Shown piece by piece: positions 29,850 to 42,061 of a stretch of DNA of 64,000 bases. The notes beneath the pieces are model-generated. The model saw nothing but the letters and a program-made list of their open reading frames with translations. It was not told the origin of the DNA and ran no database searches. The first letter of the stretch is position 1; each line of letters starts with the position of its first letter. The stretch is from Physcomitrium patens (Eukaryota; Streptophyta; Bryopsida; Funariales; Funariaceae). The position numbers and the translations under genes are program-made. The stretch is taken from positions 17,364,206-17,428,205 of the forward strand of contig NC_037257.1 in assembly GCF_000002425.4 (NCBI RefSeq). Direction: 5' to 3'.

Positions 29850-32264
29850 ATGGGAGATGAAAATCCAGGGTTTGGATTACCAGGAGGTGTAGGTGCCCAT
29901 GATTCATTCAGGGCATTTGCTCAATTTATAGAAGAAAGGCAACAGGTGCATGGAAGAGATAGGAGCACTACTTAGGCCTTACAAGTTGTGGTGGACAAGA
30001 TTGAGAGGTTTGATGGAAGAAATATTACCAAGTTCTTAAGGATTTACATATGTGAAATGGAGTTGCATCAAGTTCCAAAAATGAAGATGATTACTACCTT
30101 TGATTTGGCAGTGATACTAGAAATAAGGAAGAGAGTGCAAGAGTTGCATGCAGAGGCTATGTCATATAAGAAATTTGAAGAACTGTTGAAAGATGAATTT
30201 TTTGAAGAGGATTCAGAAAGAATGACCAAGGTGACTTTTTTGGAGTGGATTGAGCAATGGCCTGGGAATCAAATGGCTCCAAATGAATTAATCAGAGAGT
30301 TTGAAACAAAGTTTGGTCAATTTCCACGGCAAGAGAGGCAGCTATTGGAAACAAGAAAAATTGGATTATTCTTACAAACAGTTGATGAATACCTGGAAGA
30401 TAAGTTATTCTTTTACCTAGTAGACAAGACATCTGAGAGTGGTTTTATAAATAATTGGAAGCTAGTAAAAGAGACAGTGGGACTTTTGGCTAAACAACAG
30501 AAGATTAAGGCTCATAGTATAATATCAAGGTTGGAACCAATGCCTGCATTTCAAAATCTAGAGCTACCTCAAAAAAGAATAAAGATTGTGAAGAATGACA
30601 GTCTTGAAGAATTAATCAAGGGCATACAGGATTTGAAGGTGGAAATGACTGAATTGAAGAAATCCCAAATAATAAGCTCATCAAGGGTAGTTGAAGGGTA
30701 AAAAGGATTTGTGGAGAGATGTATGTGGTGTGACAATCCAAACCACAAGCATGGTGATTGTGATAGCTATAAGGCTGCAATCAAGGATGTTATTCTATAT
30801 TTCAAGGAGGGTAGGATAAGACTCACAGGATCAGATGAGTCTTTATAGACCAATTTTGAAAAGGGTGGTATGAAAAAATTGATAGAAGATCAAACATCAA
30901 AGAGTAATACCATAAAAAAAAAAGAAGTTAAAGCTTATTCTATTACGGTTGAATAAAAGGCAATTAAGGCTAATTCTTCACCAAGCACTGAAGCCATGAT
31001 CAGGAGAGCTGAAGCTATCAGAAAGGTAACTGGATAGGATGATCCAGTTGATATCATTAGCATTAAAGCTTTTTTGTGTAAAGACAAACATGATGATGAT
31101 TTGCATGATGCTATGGTTGAAGAGAAAAGAGGTAGAGCTATTCGTGAAGAAAATATTGGTGAGCTAGCAAGTAAGAAGAGGTCTCCAAGAAATAAAGAAG
31201 CTCAAGAGGAACAAAATCTTGAGAAGGTGCCTTCTTCTACTCATCCTGGAGACACACCATTACGAAAAGAGTGGTGGGAGAAAGACAAAATGAAGGAGAA
31301 GGATGATTGTAACAAAGCTAAAGGTAAAACTTCTACCTATAAGCTTCAATCTGATATAGAGTCATCAACAGATATGAAGAGTATTTTAGAGGAGAAGAAC
31401 CTAGATGCAAAGATTGAATTCACTCTAAGAGAGGCTCTTGGTATTGCCAAGAGGGATTTCCATGAGCTGATTATCAATGTGATAAAGAGAAAGAGGCAGA
31501 TAACAACTGAAGCTATTATGGTGGAAGCATTGGACACTCGGGTAACTGTGGATGAAGAAGAAGAGATAGGATAGGTATTTACACAATTTTTAATGCCAAA
31601 AGTTGGAAGTAAGATTGATATAGAAGACAAGGATTCATTTAAACAAGTTGAGGTTATAAAAGAGCATCAAATAGAATACGCATCAGAGGAATCTACTGTG
31701 AAAAAAGAGATTGTACAAGAAGCATGTGTAAACACTTGTTCTAAATGTGATAATGATGGAATGAGAAATAGTAGCTATTCAGTTCTTTATTGGGCTGGAG
31801 CTACTACAGAGGCATATATGAGACTGGGAGATTTTCAAGATCCAACTTTGGCCTTAGTTGATCATGGATCTGAAATCAATATTATGTCAAGGCGGATATA
31901 TGAGAAGAATAAATGGCCAATTGACATCAACCATGGTTGGATAATTAGAGCAGCAAATAATCAATAAGGTGATTTATATGGAGCTTGTCCAGCTATAAAG
32001 ATCAAGATTGGAGATGTGGAGGTAGAACAAAATTTCTTCGTACAAAATTCTGCTACATATCCGGTAATACTTGGTAAGCCCTATATTACTGCTGCTAGAA
32101 TGGAGACTAGAGTCTTGGATGATGATTCATATTATGCCAAGATTCGTAGTTGGGATGGGAAAAAAGCTGTACAATTTATTACTATGAAACCTATTCATGA
32201 GAGGTACAGGGAGCAATTAAGAAGGATGCCTTTGGAGCCAGGAAATAATTTTGTGGATTTCTAG
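29850..32264 (+). pseudogene. gag: gag-protease ORF of C
   Basis: ATG 29850 opens MGDENPGFGLPGGVGAHDS. One frame runs to the TAG at 32262-32264 with stops at about 29973, 30699, 30846, 30954, 31036, 31572 and 31965. Gag core: IERFDGRNITKFLRIYICEM and PNELIREFETKFGQF. Zinc knuckle CMWCDNPNHKHGDC (CX2CX4HX4C, complete) at about 30720. A conserved block KIEFTLREALGIAKRDFHEL at 31410 precedes protease. Protease: LALVDHGSEINIMS at about 31850, i.e. Asp-His-Gly in place of Asp-Thr/Ser-Gly, as also in D and E. Then VILGKPYITAARMET. RT is in the -1 frame. Confidence 0.85.
32255..32261 (+). other. -1 frameshift heptamer of C (GGATTTC)
   Basis: The phase is G GAT TTC, followed directly by the TAG that ends gag-protease. 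Shifting back one base gives GGA TTT CTA and an open frame leading to RT. The same heptamer and stop are in E (61241-61247, - strand), and GGATTTT is in D (44223-44229). Confidence 0.6.
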
Positions 32265-35200
32265 AGAGCACCTCTGTAGAATGGGGACACATGGATGTAA
32301 ATGAATCATTTATAAATCCCAGTGTAGATAATATGAGTTTTGGATTTTTAAACTTGACTGGTAATGGATTTGTGAGTGTTCAAAGGATGAAAGATTTGGA
32401 TTTTGTAAATAAAAGAAGGCTGAAGAAAAAAGAGAAAAACTTAAAAAGAGTGGGTTTAGTTTGAAGTGATGAAGCCATAGTTGGAATGATAGAAGAAGTA
32501 GGTTTTGAAGAGGATTTGATAGAGGTTTTGGAGGATTTGGCTGTAAGCATGGATGGAGATGCTATTGTAGAGTTGCACTCAAGGGGAACTTATAAGGAGT
32601 TAGAAAAGATAGTAGCAAATGGTGGACTTGCTATAAGCTATAGGTTGAAGCAAGAGGCTAAAGTACAAACTAAATATAAAAGTGTAGCTAAAAAGATTAA
32701 ACCTGTAGTTACTTAGTTACCAGTGGATACTATGGAGCATATCAAATAAGCAATTATGGAGCCAAGTTTAAGGAAAAGGCACAAAATTGGATATCAATTT
32801 ACTCAATAATCATTATTTAAGCTGAAGATTAGAGGGGGTGATTTCTTGACATCAATAGAGAGGAATCTTTTTCAAGAAATACTTATTAAACATGGTAAGG
32901 CATTTGCCTTAAATCCTGATGAGTTTGGATGTGTGGATCCTAATTTTATAGCACCTATGGTAATCTTTGTGGTACCACATATTCCATGGGATTTAAAACC
33001 TATACCTGTGCCTACGACTTTACTTCCAAAATTGATAGAATTATTGAAGGAAAAAGTGAAGATGGGAATTTTAGAACCTTCAATTGCTCCCTACTCTAAT
33101 AGATGGGTTACAGTACCCAAGAAGTCAGGGACATTGAGGTTCATTCAGGATATGCAACCTGCAAACAAAGTGACTATCCGAAACATGGGATCAGGACCTA
33201 TAGTAGATGAAGTGGCTGAGCAATTTGCAAGTCATGCCATCTATTCTATTGGAGACTTGTATTCTGGGTATGACCAATTTCAATAGGCTAAAGAGAGTAG
33301 AGATTTAACCACCATGAAGACTCTTTTGGATTTAATGAGGATGTGTACTTTACCTCAAGGTGCAACCAACTCAGTGGCTCATATGCAAAATGCTATGAAC
33401 CAAATATTAAAAGACTTTGTACCTCAGAAGACCATCTCATTTTTGGATGATATACCTATTAAGGGAGATAGGAAAGAAGATAAGGATGAGACCATGGAAG
33501 TTGAAGGTTGCAAAAAGTTTGTCAAGAGGCATATTGAAGATGTGGCTAAGATATTAGAGAGATTGGAATCAGTTAACTTGACATTATCTTTGGAGAAATC
33601 AAGCTTTGGAGTTGATGAAATTCTAGTCGTGGGACACATGTGCGACAAGTATGGTAGAAAACCAAACCCTGATAAGGTTGATGCTATATCTAAAATGAAG
33701 GCTTATAAAAGTATTACAGAAGTTAGAAGGTTTTTAGAGGCGTGTGTATTCTATCACATTTGGGTGCCTCACTTTGCTCATATCTCAGAACCACTATATA
33801 AGTTATTGAGGAAAGGTAAGAGATTTGTTTGGGAGAAGAACAAGAAATAGCTATGGAAAATCTAAAGAAGATGTTGAGTTCACCACCTGTGCTTAGACAA
33901 GTGGATTATTAATGTGGAAGACTAGTGATTGTAATAGTGGATACAAGTCCTATAGCAATTGGATGGGCAATTGGACAAGATGATATGGAAGGGAGAAGAT
34001 TTGCTATAAGATTTGGAGCTAGGATTCTTACAAAGAGACAAAGGACTTATCCACAAGTTAAAAGAGAGCTTTGGGGAGCACTCAATGCTCTAAAGGCTGA
34101 AAGGAATTATTTGATTGGAGCAAGTGTGGTTTTAGAAACAAATTGTTTAGCTTTACTTAGAATGATAATTAAGTGTACTACTTCACATATTGCTATGCTA
34201 AGATGGATAGCATATATAAGAACATTGAATCCTATTTTAGTACATATTACTGGTAAAGAAAATTTAGTAGCAGACATGTTGTCTAGAGCCAAATATACCT
34301 TTGAAGAAGAAATGGTGTCTCATGAAAGGAGTGAAGATTAAGAAGATAAGAGCTAAAGAAATTTATTTTCTACAGGTGGAATGGATTTTAATGATGAGGC
34401 TAAAATTTTCCATAAGGATTTGTATGAAGGCAAATTGAGGGATATTGGAACTTACTTGAGCACAATGAAGAAGCAAGAAGGATAGATGGATAAGACCTTC
34501 AAAGGTATTAGACATCAATCCTATGGTTATCTACTTAAAGATGGATTCTTATGGAAGAGGCCAAAAAGAGGTGATAAATTTCCATTAAAGGTAATAGGAG
34601 ATCTTGAGACTAAAATTCAAGTTTTGAAAGAATATTATGATACACTTTGGGCAGGACACAAGGAAGTTTGGGCTACATATACCAAGATCAAGAAAATGTA
34701 TTCGTGGAAGGGTCTATACAAAGACGTAGAAGACTTTGTAAGTTCATGTACAGAGTGTCAATTACAATCCAAGGTTAGATATAGAGATGGATTACATCCT
34801 ACTTATCCACCTTCTATACATTTTCAATAGGTGATTGATTTGGTAGCTATGCCATTAAGACTTTGGAGTATGAAATATTTGGTTTTGGCAAGAGAAGAGC
34901 TATCAAATTATGTTGAAGGGAGGGCTTTGAGAACCAAGACCACAAAAGCGGTATGTAGGTTTATACTGGAAGATATCTTCAGCAGATATGGAAGCATTGA
35001 AAGGATGAGAGCTGATAGGGGGGAGTTGGATGCTGTTGAAGCAAGAGAATTCTTCAACAAGTATGGAGTTCATTTGAAATTAACTACTTCTTATAATCCT
35101 GAAGCCAATGGCAAGAGTGAAAGAGGTCACCTTCCTATTATTTATGCATTGGTTAAGGCATGTAAGGATAAGTCAATTCAATGGCCTAAATTACTTCCGT

Positions 35201-35767
35201 TTGCTTTATGGGCTGATAGGACTACTCATAGTATTGTCACTAGTTATATGTCCATGGAATTAATGTTAGGACTAAAACCTATGATGCCAGCTGAAAGAAC
35301 ATATCCTACATGGATGTTTCTATCTTGGAAAGATAACATTGATAGAAAAAGATTGTTAGAACTTCGAATCCAACAATTGAGAAGGTTACCTGAAGACTTG
35401 CAGATTGCAGTAGAGAGGTTAAAAGAAGCAAGGTTAAAAAATAAAGAAAGATTTGATAGGACTCAGATTAAGGCCTAGGCCTATAGAAGCTGGAGACTGG
35501 GTTCTAGTTTATGATTATAGCCTTGAATATCAACATAGCACCGTAAAGAAATTTGCAAAAAAATGGTTTGGACCATATGTGGTAGTCACAGTCCATGATA
35601 ATGCCACATACACCTTACGGGAGTTAGATGGAGCTATCATTAGAATTCCAGTAGCTGGAAAGAGGATAAAGGCTTTTAAAAGAAGAGATGGATGGTTCAA
35701 AATAGAAGACCTTGAAGAATTCCACCTCAATATTTGGATCAAGAATGTAAAGGAGGAAAACCTATGA
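32262..35767 (+). pseudogene. pol: RT, RNase H and integrase of C
   Basis: The -1 frame starts GFLESTSVEWGHMD and carries a spacer region to about 32830. RT: PYSNRWVTVPKKSGTLRF, DMQPANKVTIRN, YSIGDLYSGYDQF, CTLPQGATNSV, and SFLDD (FxDD) at 33440-33453. RNase H: VDTSPIAIGWAIGQDD (33940) and ETNCLALLRMI. Integrase: HHCC finger at 34640-34760 (HKEVW, CTECQ), VIDLVAMPLRLW, RADRGELDAVEA, GKSERGH, GPYVV. Stops or indels occur at 33286, 33850, 34341-34485, 34830 and about 35460. IN is read in more than one frame. Confidence 0.88.
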
Positions 35768-35837
35768 ATGATTTGGAGCACTTTTAAGAAGAAAGAGAGG
35801 AGTAAGACATGGCACATACTAGAAGATGAATAGGTTT

Positions 35838-35849
35838 GGAGAGGGTGGA
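35838..35849 (+). other. polypurine tract of C
   Basis: GGAGAGGGTGGA directly before the 3' LTR. Confidence 0.8.
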
Positions 35850-37101
35850 TGTTGTAGTATAAATGCTTATAGTATGTAAAAATTAATTAGAACACATTAA
35901 ATGTTAATAAATCTGAATGTATGTTAGAGTGGATAATAGATTAAATTAAAAAGAGTTGGTATGAAAAAACTTTATTTTGTTTTTCTTACTTAGTTTGATT
36001 ATAGTATATAAAAGTTATAGAACCTTAATGTTAAGTATGAAGCCTTGAGAGGAGATAGGGGCCTAAAGATGAAGATTTAAACTAATAGGAGGTTAATTGG
36101 GAGGGATGAAACCAAGGCATGGTTGGATGAAGGTAGAAATAAGGATCTTCATCCCATTGGTCGAAATCCATGCCCAATGGGCTTTTAGGAGGCTGCCCGC
36201 GACCTTGATAAGGGTTTCGGCGACTTCAAAGAGGCCATTAGGAAATCAGAGGCAAGGGTTGTAAATTTTAGGATTTTGGCTACAATTTTTGTGCAAATTT
36301 TATAGGGTTTGGAGTTAGGGTGAATAAGTTATAGCCGTTTGAAGTTAAGATGTCAGTTTGAGACCTACTGTTACTCTTTTGAATTTAAGAGGAGTCTTAC
36401 GAAAGCTTTTGGAGATCGGAAGGTGCGGCTAGATGGGCAACTTCAAGACATACATCTTTTGCGAAGAAAGCTTTTCCATTTGGAGTTTATGTAAAGGAGT
36501 TATAGGGAGTTAAAGACAGCAAATTCAAATCAAAGGCAGTAAGTGAGCGGTTTTGTTCAAAGTAGTTTTAGGAGCCATAACTTGAGTTTTCGAACGAAAT
36601 TTTGGTTCAAACTTTGGAAGAATGTAAATATTTGTGTTAAAAAGCTATTTATATAAGTTTCGCGGCATTTGAACTTATGGTTTGTGAGATATGAAGAAAA
36701 TTGCGTGCGCATATATAAAGTTTAGGGTTTGAAGCGACTGTTAGGGTTTTGAAGATATCTCAAGATCGGCGACGAATTTGCAGTTGAAATTTGTTGTAAA
36801 AATTAATAACAACATATCAATACTTCATGTAAATTTTGATCTTGTTTGGACGGTTGGATCAAGAGTGATGAGGTATTGAGGTTCAAGAGAATTTCCATAC
36901 AAGGATATACAAGGTTTTAGAGTACTTCTACCATATTTTGGATGTTGTTGGTTATTTAAGACTTAAGTATTTGGTGTAATTGTCCCAAAAGGAGAACTTA
37001 TATATATAAAATTAGGATTTTCTTATTTTAAGCTTAATTGAGCAATTAGTGATAGCCAGAAGCCCAGCGCTTTTTTGAGGCAAAACCTCTCTACCTCGAT
37101 A
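35850..37101 (+). repeat. 3' LTR of C (1252 bp)
   Basis: TGTTGTAGTATAAATGC to CTACCTCGATA. Equal in length to the 5' LTR, with no indel seen; differences cluster in the last 80 bp. Confidence 0.93.
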
Positions 37102-37778
37102 ACAGAGGAGTCATGTGTTGGGCTTGTTGGAACTTTACTTACAGGGCAAGCTCTATCATGGTTTCCTCCTTTGTTTGAGAAATGATCATCCATACTAAAC
37201 AACTTTGAAACCTTTTTGGAAGCGTTTACGGAAGCATTTGGTGAATACGACAAGATTCAATGGGCTACAACAAAGTTGCAGTTACTACGACAAGGGATGC
37301 GCTCTACATCAGTCTATGCATCGGATTTCACGCAACTGGCATGCGACATCAATTGGGACGAAGAAGCATTGATGAGTCAATTCTATTGGAATTTAAGGGA
37401 TGATGTGAAGGATTTGCTGCTAACTCTTTCTGATCCGTGAATTCTCAACGAAGCTATTAGCCAAGATGTGAAGTGCAATAACCGCCTATTCCAACGTCGC
37501 GAAGACCACGCTCAAGACAACATATGGTTCATCACGTCCCAATTATGTCGACAAGCAGTGTGAATTCACATTCAGAGGTAGAAGACATGTAAATTGATGT
37601 GGTACGTGTCAAATCCCTTATTCTAGAAGAAAAAAAGCAGTGTATGAAAGAAGGTCTATGCTTGTATTGCGATGAAGAAGGCCACAAAGTTAAAAACTAT
37701 CCCAAGAAGCAAAATCAACATATTGTCAGGACTAGGGGCATGTTTATTCAGGAAAACGAGGATGCCCAGCCACAATAG
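37102..37778 (+). pseudogene. gag: gag of A2, C-terminal part
   Basis: It resumes after C at the GGAGTCACGTGTTGGGC-equivalent. It has a TGA at about 37185 shared with A3 (53880). Open 37216-37440. The knuckle reads CLYCDEEGHKVKNYPKK, the last Cys now Tyr, also as in A3. It ends at the conserved CAA-TAG (37776-37778). Confidence 0.82.
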
Positions 37779-39309
37779 GAACCGTGCAGCTGGACAATAA
37801 AACATCGCAATAACAACCAGATTTCTTTCTTTCCGCTTAACCTGCCCTTTGTTTTACAATCCCTTTACTTATTGGCCCTCAAAAACTGAGAACCTTAGCA
37901 TTATTAGATTCAAGAGCATCTGCTTATTTCTTAGATGAAGAATTTGTGAAGCATCATAAGATTCTTTTAGTACAAAAATCCAAACCTATTCACATTGAGG
38001 TCATAGATGGACGACCTTTATTATGTGGTAGTGTCACCCATGAATCAAAACCTATAGAAGTGACGTTTAAGGGCTATAGTAGTCATATTATTTTTAATAT
38101 TATTAGAACTCCATCAAATCTTGTTATTCTTGATCTTTTCTGGTTAGAAAAGTATAATCCATCCATAGATTGGAGGTTGCAAAAGATGACCTTTTTCACA
38201 AAACCACCCAAGAGCAAGCCTAGTAGAAAATCCCGAATAGAAAAATCCTTATTCATTGGAGCAAGAGCGTTTATAAGATCGTCCAAAGAAGGTACACCGT
38301 TTGTGATTTATGTTGCTCCAACTACCAGGGAGGAGATCTCGACAGCAAGTATACCTGAGGAATGTAAGGATTTTAAAGATGTATTTCAAAAGAAGAATGT
38401 CGACATGCTACTGGAACACCGACCATATGATTGCGCCATAGACTTGTAGGAAGGAGCACAACCACCTTTTGGCCCAATCTATAATCTATCGCAGATGGAA
38501 TTGGTGAAGTTGTAAAAGTATATCGACGAGAATCTAGCCAAGAACTTCATCTGTCATTCAAAATTGTTAACTGAGCATCCATCTTATTTGTGAAGAAGAA
38601 AGATGGCTCGTTGCGGATGTGCATGGACTATCGAGGCCTCAACAAGATAACAAAGAAGAATCATTATCCGTTATCCTTGATTTTTGGTCTCTTAGAATAA
38701 CTTGGACATGCAAGGATCTTTACAAAAATTGATCTAAGAGGAGCTTATAACCTCGTACGAATCAAGGAAGGAGATGAGTGGAAGACAGCATTTCGTACAA
38801 GATATGGCCATTTTGAATATAATGTCATGCCCTTTAGTCTTATCAATCCTCCAGCAGTCTTCCAATATATGATGAACGACATTTTTAGGGAGCACCTTGA
38901 CGATTCTGTTGTCATCTAATTGGATGATATTCTGATATTCTTCAAAACGAGAAAGAGCATGAAAAGCACATTCGTTTGGTCTTGGAGAAACTACGCGAGT
39001 GAGGACTATATGCCAAGTTGGAGAAGTATTTATTTCACCAAATGGAGATGGAATTTTTGGAGTTTGTTGCGACTACGGAAGGCTTAAAGATGGATCCCAA
39101 GAAGGTGGAAGCAATCGAGTCCTGGGAGGTTCAGAAGACGGTTAGAGACGTACAATGCTTTCTTGGATTTGCTAACTTCTATCAAATCTTCATCAAGAAT
39201 TACTCTCAAATTGCTGCTTCTCTCACTCGATTGACATGCAAGGATAAGCTGAAATGGGGACCTCTAGCAGAGAAGGCGTTTCAAGACCTGAAGACGGCAT
39301 TTACTATTG
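37779..39309 (+). pseudogene. pol: protease and RT of A2
   Basis: Protease: LLDSRASAYFLDEEF, where Asp-Ser-Gly has become Asp-Ser-Arg; A3 has the same change. It is open at 37946-38449. RT is broken by stops and single-base losses (e.g. near 38575, 38700, 38920 and 38945). LDDILIF is recognisable at about 38925. The early RNase H connection (SWEVQKTVRDVQCFLGFANF) is open at 39018-39309. D interrupts it in ...KTAFT. Confidence 0.85.
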
Positions 39310-40667
39310 TGTCGTATTACGTGCTTTCCTGCTCGAGAACGCACCGGGCGTCTGGCTGTAGAAGGTAGTATGGAGATTCACCGATAGTCAAGCAGTCTAT
39401 CAGTTTTTGACTACTAGAATATAAACGACTGCAACAATGTACCGTAAATCTATACGGATGCTCTTCGACTGCTTGTCGAAGTCTTTTTTTTTTTTTTTTT
39501 TTTTTTTTTTTGCCCCAGCCGGTAGGTCTCTAGACGTTACAGAGAACCCCGAACAACCCAAACTGTTAATCTTCAATACCCCTTTGTACTTACGATCTTG
39601 TATCCACTGACTGTCCTATTATATTAACCCAATAAATTTCATTCACTCCGCATACTCAATCCTATAGACACCCCTTTAATCCTTCAATCACAGACATAAC
39701 TCGATTTTATAAAACAGTCAAGAGTATTCAAACCCACTTCATTTAAAAATCCCGATTCACCATTACAACACTAACTTCAGCAGCGATTGCCTCAGTCTTC
39801 CCAAAACTCTACGAAAAAGAAAAATCCAAATTCTATGTCTTTCCTTCCCTGACGCGAAGCATGAAGCTCCTCTCTCTAATTCCCTTGATTTCCAAAAACC
39901 TCCAATGAAACCCAAACTGGTAACCTTGCAAAAACTTGAAAAACTCCCTCCCCCGATTCCTCCAAAAAAAACCTCCCTCCCTAAAACTATATTCTCCCCT
40001 AACCTTATCCTCTGAATTTCTTCAATCTTCCATCTTAGATCTGGAATTGGCTCCCGCCGTCAGAGCTTAGATCCGAAATTGGCTCACGTCATCAAGGCCT
40101 TCTCCTCCATTTCTACCTTTAAGAGATCCATTTACCGTAAACAACGTTCCCTGAAATGGCACAGAGAACAGGACAGCCCAAAACAGAATCGAAACCCCGT
40201 AATCGGGACCACATTGAGTCGCCCGACCAATTCAGGTCCCATATTGGGTAAGATGTCCGTAGTAACCTGGATGCTCGCGTAATTGGGTCAAATTGGTCTT
40301 CGCGTCAGATTGGCTGAGGCCCGTAGTAAGATCCAGATTTTTCCGTAACTAGATTGCATTGGGTTGCCCCACCAATACAGGTCTCATATTGGGTAAGAGG
40401 ACCCAGATTGGATTCTCGAAATTGGATCCAATTGGTTCTTCAAACTCGTCGTGTGAATTGGTCCTTCTCATCCTACTAACTCCCGTTATTAGAATCGAAT
40501 GGAGCATTTCAGTATGCCCCGGCTGACTGTAACGGGGTGACTGAACCTGACCACTCAGTATTTGTGCTGGAGTTAGTCGATGCTCTCAATATTCGAGGTT
40601 ACTGAATATTAATAAAATTCTCCTTCTTTTTTTTATTTTCACTGTATACTCATGTTACAACACGACA
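39310..40667 (-). repeat. 3' LTR of D (1358 bp)
   Basis: On + it runs TGTCGTATTACGTGC to CAACACGACA. It has a 28-T run at 39484-39511. Two diverged tandem units about 147 bp apart (around 40197-40256 and 40344-40402) share CAGGTCYCATATTGGGTAAG. Confidence 0.93.
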
Positions 40668-40682
40668 TCCACCCCCTCTGAA
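40668..40682 (-). other. polypurine tract of D
   Basis: Read on -, TTCAGAGGGGGTGGA abuts the 3' LTR. Confidence 0.82.
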
Positions 40683-40729
40683 CCTGTGCATCCTCCGCTA
40701 TGCACTAATTTATCCAATTGCTCTTTGAT

Positions 40730-42061
40730 TCAGAATATATCTCCTACGTCTTTGTCCAGTTCGTCTTCGTCACCTTCATTATCCAAATCACTTTCATCTT
40801 CTTGCTGCGGAATCTCTGTACCTTCATTAAGGTCTTCTATATTCATCTCTGCGTGTCTTCGTTTAAATATTTTTACTCGCTTTCCTGCAATTGGTATTTT
40901 CAATTTTGTACCATCTAACTCCCGTAATGAGTAAGTCGCATTATCATGAACAGTTGTTACCACATATGGTCCAAACCAACGTTTTGAAAATTTCCGCAAA
41001 GTACTATGTTGATTATCCAGACTATTGTCATAAACAAGTACCCAGTCACCTTCCTCGATTGCTTTTGGTCTTAATCGATGTTGCTTATCGAATCGCGCCT
41101 TGTTTTGTAACCTTGCTCTTTTTAACCTTTTCAATGCTATTTGGACATCTTCCGTTCTTTGCTCCAGTTGTCGAATCCTAATAGCCAGAAGTTCTTCTCT
41201 CGCCAATCCATCTTCCCATGGTAGCATACTCCAAGTAAGTACCCTTTCTTCAATCGGCATAATTGGTTTTTGACCTGTCATAAGTTCTACTGGCATATAT
41301 CCTGTCACCGAACTATGTGTTGTTCGATCAGCCCATAATGCAAATGACAAAAGCCGTGGCCACTGTTTAACTTTCCCATTACAAGCTTTAACCAATGCTT
41401 TCACAATCGGCGGGTGACCGCGTTCACTTTTTGCATTCCCTTCCGGATTATAAGCAGTAGTCAGTGATAGCTTAACTCCACATTTTTCAAAGAACTTACG
41501 AGCTTCTTGTGCATTTAATTCTCCACGATCTGCAGTGATTTTTCCTACGCACCCGTAACGGCAAATGACATCTTCAAGCAAAAACCTACAAATCCCCTCT
41601 GTAGATTTTGTCCTCAATGCTCTTCCTTCTACTTGATTTGATAAATCTTTACGAGCTAAAACCAAATATCTCATCTACCATAACCCAATCGGCATAATAA
41701 CCAAATCAACAACCCATTTAAAATGAATAGCCAGAGGATACGTAGGATGAAGACTATCTCGATGTCGGATATTAGAATACGATTGACAGATTTCACATGA
41801 CTCTACAAATGAGAGCACATCTCGATACATATTTTTCCACCAATATCGTTCCTTGAGTTTAGCAAAAGTAGCCCAGATTCCTCTATGCCCTGCCCATAAA
41901 CTATCATGAAACTCCTTTAATAATTTTAGTTTTTCTTCCCTTTTGCCTATCACTCGTTGTGGCATCCCAATTCCTTTCTTCGGTCTCTTCCATAAGAATC
42001 CATCTCGAAGTAAAAATCCATATGCTTTTTTTTTATTTGTTTGAATTTTTCTGTAGACCAA
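40730..42061 (-). pseudogene. pol: integrase of D
   Basis: One frame with a single stop (TAG at 41675-41677, before MRYLVLAR). N-terminal finger: HDSLWAGHRG and CEICQ. Catalytic Asp in VVDLVIMP, Asp in TADRGELNA, Glu in NAKSERGHPP. ALWADRTTHSSVTGYMPVEL follows. C-terminal GPY module: KRWFGPYVVTTVHDN. The acidic tail EDESDLDNEGDEDELDKD ends at 40730. The frame differs from RNase H; the change falls near the A8-9 run (T on +) at 42025-42034, so a homopolymer slip is likely. Confidence 0.88.

Larger units (their letters stand above)
28543..37101 (+). mobile_element. Ty3/gypsy element C, complete (8.56 kb)
   Basis: Two 1252-bp LTRs, a primer site, gag-protease ORF, a -1 shift, RT-RNase H-integrase, and a polypurine tract. 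The flanks are ACAG on both sides (28539-28542 and 37102-37105; AACAG if the shared A is counted). The LTRs differ at about 20 sites by eye, mostly C/T and G/A, so the insertion is recent relative to A2. Coding still has several stops. Confidence 0.94.

Noticed and set aside
40079..40282. 67-codon ORF, also at 47419-47622
   Set aside because: It is in the D LTR, present in both LTR copies, in antisense to the element. Conservation is explained by LTR identity.
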